Shown here: positions 44,801-56,800 of the stretch, one piece after another | Layout of the letters: every line of letters begins with the position of its first letter | How positions within the stretch are numbered: position 1 is the stretch's first letter | From: Amycolatopsis coloradensis | Lineage (GTDB): Bacteria; Actinomycetota; Actinomycetes; Mycobacteriales; Pseudonocardiaceae | DNA: 64,000 nt | NCBI RefSeq assembly: GCF_037997115.1 | Contig: NZ_CP150484.1 | Span: forward strand, 3,857,860 to 3,921,859 | Reading direction: 5' to 3' | Made by a program: the position numbers and the translations under genes | Notes under the pieces: generated by a model | Told to the model about the DNA's origin: nothing | What the model saw: the letters and a program-made list of their open reading frames with translations, nothing else | The model's database searches: none

Positions 44801-47800
44801 CACCGCGCGGGCCCATCTGGCGGGAACGGTCGCGGACGAGGTGAACGCCGCGGTGTGGTCCTCGCTTCCGGAGGCCACCGCGGAGACGGTCAAGAAGTTC
44901 ATCGAAGAGCGCATCGAATACCTGCAAGGTCCGTCGAGGGCACACACGGTGGTGTTCGCGGACCTCATCGACGCCGGTACCACCGAGGCGCCACCACCGG
45001 CGCCGGCACCGATGGTCGGGCTCGTCGCGTTGCCCGCCGAGGCCGGCGCTCCCCGCGAGCAGGCCGGGTCGAGCGCGCCGGACGCGGTGGTGGAAACACG
45101 ATGGCGGGCCGAACTTCCGGCGACGGGGGAGCCGCGGCTGTCGCCCGAGGACGAGGCGTCGCTGGCCGTGTTGACGGATCGGATCGCGCGGAACGCGGCG
45201 GAGCTGGAGCGGAACGGTCGTGAGCCGGCGGACGTGCGGTTGAACCTGGCCGACACCGCCGAGCGCCGGGCGCGGTTCGGTCCGTCGTTGTTCGGGTTGC
45301 TGGAGGGGCGTCTTCGGGAGGCCATGCGGGCTCATGGCGTGGACGCGGACGCGGCCAGGTTCACCTTTGATCGGCTGCATGGCGGTGTGCCGAAGAATGG
45401 GACGCCTGGTGTCGAGGTGACGGTGCATCGGTCGCCGAACCGGCCGGTGCGTGGTTACCAGGCGGCGCGAAGTCTTCGAGTCCCCTTCCTTGCCCGCGAC
45501 AGCGCTTTTTCGCGAGCCGCGCTGCGCCGGTTGGAATGGCTGATCGAGGGGCTGGCCGAGCGGGTGCGGGACAACGCCGATCCGGTGCGGCGGCCCCGCC
45601 TGATCCTGGACCTTCGTAGCACGGAGCACTGGATCACTGTTCGAAAGGCCACGGTCACGGTCGCGGTCAACGCGGCGGTGCGAGCGGCATTGCCGGACGC
45701 GCCTGAAGAGGCGATCAAGCAGTTCGTCGAAGAACACATAACTTTTCGACAGGAGGTCTCACCGAGCTATGGCTGGCTCTACTCGGAGATCGAAGGGCCG
45801 GAACACGCTCTGGATTCAGTGGCCGCCCGGCCCGAGCCACCTGAGGCGCCGCTGCCTGAGCCGCCCGATGCGGGCCGAGACGAGTCTCTGATCGCGCTGC
45901 CGTTGGCTCCGGTACCGCCATCGCGTGATTCGGCGGCGGGCGGCGCGGCAGCAGCGGACGCGCCCGAGGAACGGAGCTGGTCCGCGAAGGTGACGAAGAC
46001 TGATCCGCCAGGGCTGTCGCCGGAGGATCAGGCCTCGTTGACCGAACTCGCGGACAGCGTCGCCCGCGAGACAGCGGCTTCGGCAAGGCGCGAGCCCCCT
46101 GATGTGAGGTTGCACGTGTTCGACACGTCGCAGCGACGCCGGCGCTTCGCAACGGCGCTGTTCGACATGCTCGAAGAGAAGCTGTCGTCGCTCCTGGAGC
46201 AGCGTGGTGTGGCTCGCGATGCGCTGCGGTTCGCGGTCGATCGCATCGAGCACGAGTTGCGTGAGGGGGAGTCTCCCTGGGTGCGGTTCGCGGTGCATCG
46301 ATCTCCACATCGGACGGTGCGGAGTTATCAGGCCTCGCGGAGGCTGGATCTGCCCTTCCCGCCCCGCAGTAGCGGGTTGTCGCAGGCTTCGCGGCGCCGG
46401 CTGGGGTGGTTGGTGGAGGGGCTGGCCGAGCGGGCGCGTGACAACGCCCAACCGGACGACCGGCCTCGGCTGGTACTCGATCTGCGGTCTTCGGAGACGG
46501 TGCTCCCGCGACGGTTGAACGCGATCACGATCGAGATGAACGCGGCGGTGCGGGCGGTGCTGCCGGATGCGACCTGGGAGGAAGCCGAACAGTTCATCAA
46601 GGACCATGTCGGACTCCGCCAGACCATCGGGCCCAACAATCCGATGCTGCGCATGGAGATCACGGGACCTGATCACTTTCTCGACTCGGAGCGGGAAAGT
46701 ACTTCGGAGCAGGGCGCACCCGTGGAGCACGATGGCTCCGCGTCCAGGACCGGCCTCGTTCCGTTGCCCGCCGCGACCGCCGACGCGCCGATACGATCCG
46801 CGGCGGCCCAAAAAGCCGCGACGGGCGCCGCGGTCGAGGCGGCGTGGCGAGGCACGCTGTCCGGCGACTCCTTGGTGTTGTCGCCGGAGACCGAAGCCGA
46901 GCTGAACGCGCTGCTGGATCACATCGCACGGAACGCCGCGGAGTTGACGCGACTCGGACTCGAGCCACTGGACATCAGGTTGCAGGTGATGGATACGCCC
47001 GTGCGTCTGAAGCAGCGGGCTCCTGAGTTGTTCGATTCGCTCGAAGAGCGGGTACGGGCCGCGTTGCGGGACCGGGGAGCCGCCCTCGAAGAGTCACAGC
47101 TTCCCTTCGACCGTATGCAGCACACCATCAGCGAAGGACAGCCGGCACGCGTCGGCGTGTCCGTGTATCGATCGCCGAACCGATCTCGGCGGGCTTATCG
47201 CGCCGAGAGGGAACTCGTCCTCGCTTTCCTTCCCCGCAGTGACCGTCTTCCGCAGGTCTCGTTACGGCGGCTGGGGTGGTTGATGGAAGGCCTGGTCGAG
47301 CGGGTGCGGGACGCCGGTGACTCCGGGCAGCGGGTGCGATTGAACCTGGAGTTGCACGCGGGGAACCGCTTCCCGCAAGCCCGGGAGTTCGCGGTGCTGA
47401 GGGCGGTGAACGCGGCCGTGCGGGCAGCGATGCCCTCGGCCCAGGAAGAGGAGATCCAACGATTCATCGAAGGCCACCTCGCATTCCGGCAGAACTCGCA
47501 GGAATCGAAGGCCACGGTGCTGTACCTCGATGTCGAGGGTCCGGAACACATCCTCGACCAGACATCGGCCGAGTCAGGACACGAGCTTTCCTGGCCTACG
47601 CTTCCCTGGCTTTTGAAGAAATTGTCAGAAGACAAGTCGAAGCTGGCGTTCGACGGTGACTTCAGCGTGGCGAACGAGCGATCCGTGAAAATGTTCGCCG
47701 ACGACGAGGACAAGCTGATCGCGCTCGGAATGTCGTTGGGGCAGCGCATTCTGGCGCAGCCGCAGGGTACGGAATACCCGGATGTGCGGATTCTTTCGGA

Positions 47801-50800
47801 GATCAGGGTCAAACCGGGTGACGTGGTGGTCCGGCAGGCAATGCGGGACTACCTCACCAATCTGCTGAATGCCGGAATGCGGGGTGCGGGCATGGTCGAG
47901 TCCGCGGTCCAGAAGCTCGATATAACGTGGTCGTGGCGTAATGGTGGCCGGGGTTTCGATGGTCATACCGCCGTGCGGGTTCATCTCACGCCCGGTAAGA
48001 CTCCGGAGCAGTACCGGCAATCCCGGGTGTTCACCAGCCCGCTCCACAGATCACAGATCCAGATTCCGGTGGCTGTGGAAAATCGGCTGACCTGGGTGGT
48101 GGAGGGCTTCTTCGACCGGTTCGCCGCCGCTTCGGGTGCCCGGCCGGGCCTGCACATCGACATCACCGGAAGTTCGAAAGTGGGCCCGGATCGGCAGACC
48201 CGGGTGGAGGAGCTGGTCCGTGAGGCGTTACTGAGCCGCCGGGAGAGAAGCTCGGGGCGGTGGGGGCTGCCGTCGGTCGACGAGATCATGCGTGAGCATG
48301 TGCGGATCTTTTGGGACGCGGAACTGCAATTGCCCGGCAAGATGGGTTTGTCGGTCCGGGAATCGGTGCCGGGGGAAGACGGCGTGCCAGAGGCTTCGCC
48401 GGAGGTCGCGGTAGTCGAGAGCCCCGCGCCTGCGGGTGGTGTCGCTCCGGAGGCGGTGGTTTCGGGTTCGTCGCCTGATTCTCCGGAAACCGACGGTGGT
48501 GTGCCGCCCGAAACGCGTGCCGAGTGGGAGTCGCAGATGGCGCGCGCCCGTGAGGCGTCGCGGGCGGCCAGGGAGGGCGAGGAGCCCGACGGGAGGCGGG
48601 TGCCTGACCCGGCCGAGGAGGCCTCGGGAGAGAGGCTGCCCGAGTCGTCGGCTCAGTGGTCGTGGGAAGAACAGGAGACGGCTTGGGGCACCGGTGTCGA
48701 GCCGTTCGGTGGCATGCGGGAGTGGGGTGCGGAGCCGTTCGGCGATATGCGGGAGTGGGGTGTGGAGCCGTTCGGTGGCATGCAGGAGTGGGGTGCGGAG
48801 CCGAATAACGGGTCGTGGGCCGGTGGGTTCGATCCGGAGATTTTCACGTCGATGGGGTTCGATCCCGCGGACTTCGCCGGTTTGGCCGAGGTGTTCGGAT
48901 TCCCCTCCGGTGAGGTGGCGTCGGGTGTGGGTTCGGTGGGGGATCCGGTGTTGTTGTCGGATGTGGTGGGGGTTGGGTTGGAGGAGGTGGAGTTTGTTGC
49001 GTTGAGGGATGGTGGGGGGCGTGAGGTGGGGGTGTTTTTTCCGTTGGTTGTGGGTGAGGTTGAGGTGGTGCGGTCGGCGTTTGTGGCGGGTGCTGGTGGG
49101 GTGGGTGTGTATTCGGTGGTGGGTCATGGTGGGGATGGTGGTTTTTCGGTTCGGCGTAGGTCGGATGGTGTGGTGGTGAAGTTGGATGGGGCTGGGGTTT
49201 ATCGGTTGTTGAGTAGTCGGGTGTTGCCGGGTGGTGGTGGGTGGCGGGTTGTGCCGGAGTTGGTGGTGCTGAGTTGCCGGGTGGATGATCCGGTGGCGGG
49301 TGGGTTGCTCGGCAGGGTGCGGGAGCTGGCGCGGCAGGATGGCTACCGCGGCACTGTGCGGGGGCCTGCCACCCCGGTGGAGATCCGGCGGGATGGCACG
49401 GTCCGCGTTCCCGACGGTAGTTCGCCTTCTCCGGATGCGGTCGTCCTTTCCCGCGAAACCGCCCTGCCGGAAATCGATCAGGACGCTCGGATGTTCACCG
49501 AGGAGGTGCTGGCCGCGATCGACGGCAGGCCGACTCCTGAGGACGGTTCAGAGGCGGAAAGAAGCTCGTTCGCCGAGTCCGAACGTGTGTCCGATGAAGC
49601 GCCGAAACTGCCCGAGATCGAACGTGAAGCAGCCCGTTTCATCGAAGAGCTTTTCGACGAAATCGACGAGCACGTTTCCACCGCGACGCCGCCGACGCAG
49701 CTTCGCCGGAACAGCTGGGTTTCGGTCCAGTCCGCGCATTCGGATTACGTCAGTGAGCGGACACTTCAAGCCCAGTACGGGATTCCGCGACAGGATCAGC
49801 GTCGTTTCCAGAAGATGGCAGACCGGTTCGGCGTGGTGTTCGACGTCCGGCCCGCCAACCCCGCCTCGGTCGAGTGGCGGGCCCGGGGAGCGGTGCCCAA
49901 GCCCGTGGAGATCAAGGCCAAGACGCTCAACGAGCTGGACGTTCCGCTGGGAATGCCGCGCGAGCAGATCGGCCTGGTGGCCTACTTCGAGCCGAGGCGG
50001 CCGGATGTCGCCAAGATGCCGGAGGAGCTCCGTGAACGGGTGATGAAGCGGTACGAGGACCGTGCGACGGAGTACGCGCAATTGGCCGAGTCCATGCGCG
50101 GGCTGGAGGAGTCCGGCCGTTTCCGGGTGATCGACGGCATCGTCCAGGAACGCGGGGAGTCCGGTTACCGCGATGTCACCGGCGACAACGACCTCTACGA
50201 CATCCGGCTCCCCGAGGACGGGGCGAGCCTGCATGACACCGACTACGACCGGATGGTGTACCTGCTCACCGGCCGGGAGATGGGAGTCGAGCACGGCGCG
50301 CTCAAGTACTGGAAACCGGAGACGGACTTCCAGCGCAAAATCCGTGACGACATCGACGAACAGCATCGGACCGTGCCGCTCATCCGCTTCGGGCCGGGCC
50401 TGCGCCCCACCCTGATCCACCTGGGCGACAACCAAGACGAACGGCGGCCTTCCGTCGCTCCTGTCGCGGCTCCCGCGCCGCAGCCGAACCTCACTTTCGG
50501 CTACCAGCCCGAGCCTGTCGGAGCGAAGCATTTCGAATCCCTCCGGCCGCTTCAGGCCGAGCAGCGGACCGACGATGCCTTCCCTGCCTTCGGCCGTCCT
50601 GAGAGCGGGACCAAGGCGGCGTACCGGCCGCCCCTGCGGATCGCGAAGGACAGGACGCTGGGCATCAACGGCGCCCGGTCCGTGGACGACGGTGGAGGCG
50701 TTGTCGGGGCGAGGGAGTTCTTCGCGACCGAGGAGGTGCTGGAGCAGGCTCGTGAAACGTTGCGCCGCACCGGCTCCGACATCGAACTCGAGGTGCGGGA

Positions 50801-53800
50801 TTCCCGGATCGTACTCGACGACCAGGGCCGGGATCAGGTGCTGCATCGGGTGGTTCCCCGGATGCCCAGGCAGCTCACCGATGTCTCCCGTGATTTCGCC
50901 GGGATCGTCCACGGAGCCATACCGGACACGCTGTTGTTCGACGGTTCGGGAGAACGACCGGCGACGGCTCGGGTCAACGCGGGGAACGACACGGAGGTGA
51001 CAGGCGCCTTCCACCTCGCCGAAGGACTGGCCGAGATCGTCGAGCACGGCGCTCCCTCCACTGTGGACGCGAGCAGAGCCGTGGAGATCGCCGGACGGGA
51101 CCAGCGCGACATCGGCGGGATCCCGGGGCGCCCGCTTCCCGGGCATCGTTATGGGCAGATGCTGAACCATGCCCCGGAGATGCGGAAACAACGGGTGCGG
51201 CTCGACGAAGCCGCCCAGCGGATGGGGGTGAACCAGTTCGCGTGGGCCAAGCCCGGGCAAATGTACGTGCTGTCCTCGATCCCGGGGGAGGGCGCCGACG
51301 GGCGTCCTGACTACACGAACATGGCCCGGGCCGGTACGCGTGACAACACCGGGAACCGGTTCGCCACCGTGATCGCGGAAAGCGCCGATGGCCGGACGCA
51401 GGTGACCTTGGAGAACCACTCGCACACCGCGGAAGAGGAAGCCGCCGTACGAGCGGCGATCGAGCGCAATCTGCTGCACCACAACGTGGAACTCGAGAAC
51501 CTCGCGGCGGATCTGGCGCGCCGGGTGGAGCGGGCGAGGAGCGGCGGTCACGTAGCGGAAACGGCTCGGCTGGAACATCACCGCGAACTCGCGGAAGCAC
51601 TTCACGGCATCGCGAAAACCGGATACGACGGCGCCACGGCATCGGCCCGGCGGCGGGCTTGGCTGGCGATGGCCGACGAACTCGGCATCCTGCCGGGACC
51701 TGAGCGCTGGTTCTTCCGGATGTACACCCGGGAACCGGGCGAGACCTTCTTCGAGCAGCAGGCGCTGTTGTACGCGTCCGACGGCACAGCCGCGAGCGTC
51801 AATCCCTTGGTGACAGTCGCGCTGGGGGGAGTCAGCGAGATACCGCCGGTGAAGGTGCGCTTCAAGCCAGGCACGTCGACCGCGGGCAAGCGTGCTCTCA
51901 CCGGTGCCCGCGTGCTCGCTCGAGACGTCGCTCGCGCGTCCGTGCTCCGGAAGGACCTTGGGCTGGGCGGGGTCAAGGTGACCATCACCGGGTACGGAAG
52001 CGGTCGTTCCCGGCTCCCCGGAATGTCCGACACGACCGCCCGGAAACGAGCCGGCCGGGTGCGGGATCAGATCCGCGAGACTCTGGCCGAAGAACTCGCC
52101 CTGCTCCAAGAGGACAACCAGACCGTCCGAGCGGAAGACGTGGAACTCCACATCGAAACCGGCGGAATACCGGAGGGACATGCTCCGGGCGACGGTCACT
52201 GGGCGATCGTCGAGGTCACCCTCGACGACGGTCAGAACACCCCGGAGCGTCAAGCCGCCGCGGGCTACGATCGGGTGATCCACGGGCTGCCCGAACTCGA
52301 GCTCTCCCGGCCCGAGCTGCGGGCCAAGATCGCCGAATACACCGCGCTGGCAGGCGAAGGCAAACTGGAATACCACGCCCTGCCACACGGCACGAGGACA
52401 CGGCTGATCGCGATCGAGCGTTCACTCGACGCGTTGCCCGAGGCCAGCCGGGCACAGGTCCGCTCCTTCGTCAACGAGGCCTTGCTGGCCGCTTCCCTGG
52501 TACCCACTCAGGAACAGCCCCACCGTCCGAAGCGTTCCCATGGCGGTTCGGAGGTGGACCGGCGGGCCGTCCAGCCGGTGCCGCCCGCACGACTCTCGAA
52601 CCTGCTCGACGTGCTGAGAGCGGAAATCTCGGGTGGCGCGGATCCGTTCACGTCAGGCACTTCGCCGCTGCTGAGCCTGGCCATCCCGGCGGACGCCGGC
52701 CTGCCGGTGCGTCTGGCCATGCTCGGCTTGGCGAACCTCGGGACGACCGCCCGGAGGGCACTGCTCGCCGATCCGTTGTTCAGTGCACTGCTGAACAACG
52801 CGGCGGCGCTGACGGAAGCGTTGTTCGCCGCCACCGGCCATGAGGAGCAGTACTTCCTCAACACCGCCGCTCCGGCCGCGATCGACATGCGCGTCCGCGG
52901 CATGGTGCCGACGGTGGCGGGGCTGCTGAGGGTGGGCCGTGCGGTGGCCGACGCCACCGAAGACGCTCTCGCCATGACGAGCGTGGAACGCCGGTCGAGG
53001 CCCGATCGGCCCTTCGGCCGGACCCACGAGGAGATGGTGCGGAAGCGGGTCGCCGACGCGCGATCCGAGTTCTCCGCGCTCGAAAGCCGGGCACTGCGTC
53101 TGGTGAACGCGGTACAGGACGCCGGTACCGTGCGCCGGGAATGGCGAGCGCTGACCGCCCGCTGGGCCCGCACCATGCAGAAACTCGCCGCCGCCGAGCC
53201 GGACGTCGATCAGGTTCCGGTGCTCACCAGGAAGACACTGGGTGAGAACCGGTTGAGCGGCGTCCTGGTGTCGCCGCTGCTCGTGGACCGGGGAAGCCGC
53301 CGCCGCAACCGGGTCGATCACGAGTCCTACGTGGCGATGATGGGCAACCAGTTCGCGCCGGAAGCCGATGGAACCCCCTTCGGTTCCAGCATGCTGAGCG
53401 AGGAAACGCGGCCGGATCCTTCCCTGGCGGAGGCATTGCGAACCACGGACGACCTCGTTTCCTTCTGGAGGCACGTGTCGGCTCGCGGTGGTGCCATGGT
53501 GTCCGCTCCGGGCCACTCTGTCCATGTTCAGGCCACCACGGCGGATGGCCGGCGGGTGTTCGTGCTGCACGATCCGAGGACCTCGTACCCTGCTTTGCTC
53601 ACCCTGGACGAGTTCGGCGAATGGGCGACTCTCGGGAACGTCCGTGCGAACGCGAAGTTCTTCACGCCGCTGGACGACGACGCGCCGGCAGCCGAGGTGA
53701 ACCCGGGTTCGAGCGAGGACGCCGGTTTCGCCGAGCACGAGACCACTCCCTCGAAATCCGCGCACTCGGACCGGAGTGACCACGTTCCGCCCGTGGGGCA

Positions 53801-56800
53801 GGCACGGGGCCGGAGCCGGGCGAGTATCGCTCCGTCGAGCCGGGAGATCTCGCCGTTCGACACGCGCCGCACGGCGAGCGAGGCCAGGACCAGTGGCAAG
53901 CAGACGCCGAGCCTCGAGTCGTCGCGCAGCCGTGAGAGGTTGCGTAGCCGGAGTCCGGAGTTGACCAGGCGCACCGGGCGAATCGCCTCGCCCGCAGGGC
54001 GGTTCGGCCCGAACGACACCTACCTTCAGGTGCCAGTGCACCGCTCGTCCGGCGGCTTCGCCGGCGCGTTCTTCCCGACGCACGACACCCCGCTCGAGAC
54101 GTTCGCGCACTGGCGTTCCGTCTTCGACGTCACGCACGGTCTGCACCTGCCCGAGACGATCCAGGAGGTGCCGGAGGACGCGGAGAACCTCCCCCGGGTG
54201 CGGGTCGACGCCGCACCCGCCGACACACCCGCGGTCAGGACTCGTTCCGGGAGCGGGTCGCTCACCGACGAACCTGCCCCCTCGTCTTCGCCAGCCCCGT
54301 TCCCCGGTGTCGACGTGTCCGACACGGGTTCCTTGTCGGTGGCTTCGCGTTCGGGTGTGCAGGTGGGGACCGGCTTCGTTCTTCCTGATCCTGATGACGC
54401 CGTGTCCGATGGGGACGGTGGACGACCGGAGCAGGCGGATATGGCGTTGGCGGTGTGGGCCGAGGTGTTGTCGGAGATTTCGGGCCGGGTCGCCGAGCGG
54501 GAAGAGGGTTTGGTGCCGTCGGTGGTGCCGGCGGAGCTGGCGCGGGCCGAGGCTGAGGGGCTGGTGGGTGAACCGGCGCCGGCGTTGCCGGGTGTCGACG
54601 AGGACACGGTTCGGTTCTTGCACGACGGCCTGGTGGCGATGGTGGCCGATTTGATCGCCGAGGGTGCGGTCGCGGAGGTGGCGTGGGAGCACGCGGATGT
54701 GGTGCGTCTGCGGGGTGATCTGGAGGGTTTGCGGGGTCCAGAGGGGGAGGTGGCCCGCACGCCGGGAGCGGCCATTCCGGAGCCCTCACCGGAAGCCGGT
54801 GCCGAACCGAGCTCGGATGCCGAGCGGGCGTTGGAGAACTGGCTGGGGCCGATCATGGAGGCGTCGGCGCGGGTGGAGGAGTGGGAGGAAGGTTCGCCGG
54901 AGTCGGCGGGTGCGGTGTCGCGCGCCCGAGGGCAGGCCGAGGCGTTGGCCCGGGGGTTGCCTTCCGCCGTGGAGGGTGCGGACGAGGAGGCGCGGCAGCT
55001 TCTGCACGACGGTCTGGTGTCGATGCTGACCGAGGCGATCGTGGCGGGTACCGACCAGCGTTTGGCGTGGCACAGTCCGGTGGTCGCGGGGTTGCGCGCG
55101 GAACTGGAGGCGTTGCGTGGTCCGGCGGAGGAGGCGCACTACACGGTGACCGCGGTGCAGATTCTCGGGCCGGTCCGTTCCGTGGCGGCGGTGACGGAGG
55201 TGAGTCCGCCCGAGTCCGGGCCGGTGGGGCGGGCGGGCGAACCGGCACCGGTGGAGGCCCGGTCGCGGGCCGAGCGGGTGTGGGAGCGGTGGGCGGAGCG
55301 GGTGGAGGGGGCCGCGGAGCGGGTGCGGGAGCGGGAGCGGGAGCGGGCCGAGGCGCGGACGGTGGAGGCGGCCCGGCGGGTGGTCGAGTCCTTGCTGGGT
55401 GGGCTGCCCAGGGCGGCCGAGGGCGCGGACACCCCTGCCCGGCAGCTGATCCACGACGGACTCGCGACTCTGTTGACGGACCTGGTCTCCGCCGGGGCGT
55501 CTCTGCGCGAGGCGTGGGACGACCCGGCTGTCGTGCCGCTGCGTGAGAGCGCCGAGGCGCTGCGGGACCTGCCCGGCGCACGCTCGCATTACACCGGTGT
55601 GCCGCTGGAACTCATCCGGCTGCAGGCCACTCTCCCGCCCACCGCGCCCCCACGCGCCGGACCCGTCGTGGACGACGCGTTCGACGGCGACTCGTTCGCC
55701 GACGAGGACTTCGCGGACGATCCGTTCGCGGACGAGCCCTGGAGCGGCGGGACGTGGAGGGGTGGGGTGGGTTCGCCGTTGTCGCCGGTGCAGACCGAGA
55801 GTCCGCGCGGGGACCGCTACACGACCGGGGATGCGGACGAGTCGGTAAGTGACAGCGAGAGCGTCTACGCGAGCGCGTATCCGGTGGACCGGGCCGACGG
55901 CATGCACAGGGGAGATGTCCAGGGGCCGGCCGGGTGGGTGGAGGAACCGCTCGCCGGGGACCTGCCTGCCGAGCCGGGGCGGTTGTCCGCCGCGGTGGCC
56001 GAGTTCGAATCACGGCTGGACGCCGACGTCCGGCAGCCGTCGCCGGAGCTGGCACTCTGGCGTGCGGAGGCGGCGGCGCTGCTCGGTGAGCGCCCCCGGC
56101 CCCGTGGGGGCTATGGCCCGAGCGCCAGCGAGCAGCGGCGGTTGTGGGAGGCCATGATCGGCTCGGTGGCCAGGGCGCTGTCGCAGGGCGCGGACGCGGA
56201 AGGGATCGCCACTGATCTGCGGGGCGGATTCGAGCGGCTGCGTGAGTTCGACGACCTCGCCGCCTGGGCCGACATCGAGCTGGAGCGAGTGCGGGAGCGG
56301 ATCGACCAGGCGCGGGAACGTCTGGAGCAGCGGCGGCACGACGAGCCTCCCGCCGGTGACGGACAGGATCGCCGTCAATGGCAGGAACAACTGCACTGGC
56401 GGGAACAGTTGCGCCGCCAGGAGGCGGAGGACCTGCTGGGTCCGCTGCCGCCGTCGGTGCCGGGCGGCGTGCCGGAACGGATCCGGGCGGCCTTCCACGA
56501 GGGCCTCACGACGATGCTGACCGACCTGCTCCTGCACGGGGAGGACCCTCTCTATGCCTGGACTGAACTGAGCTCCGTGCGGCAGGCGGCCGAAACGGTC
56601 CGGCTGAGCAGCCGCCACTTGCGCGACGCCACGCCGGAAACGCCGTTCGGCCGGTTCCCCGAGCCGGGACGCGGCGCCTACAGCGAGGATCTGTACGAAG
56701 CCGAGCTGCCGAACTACGACCACGTGCGGGATCCGGACGGCACAAGGCATTCCGACGGCGCACCCGCCTACAGCGAGCACCCGATCGAGGATCAGCCCCC

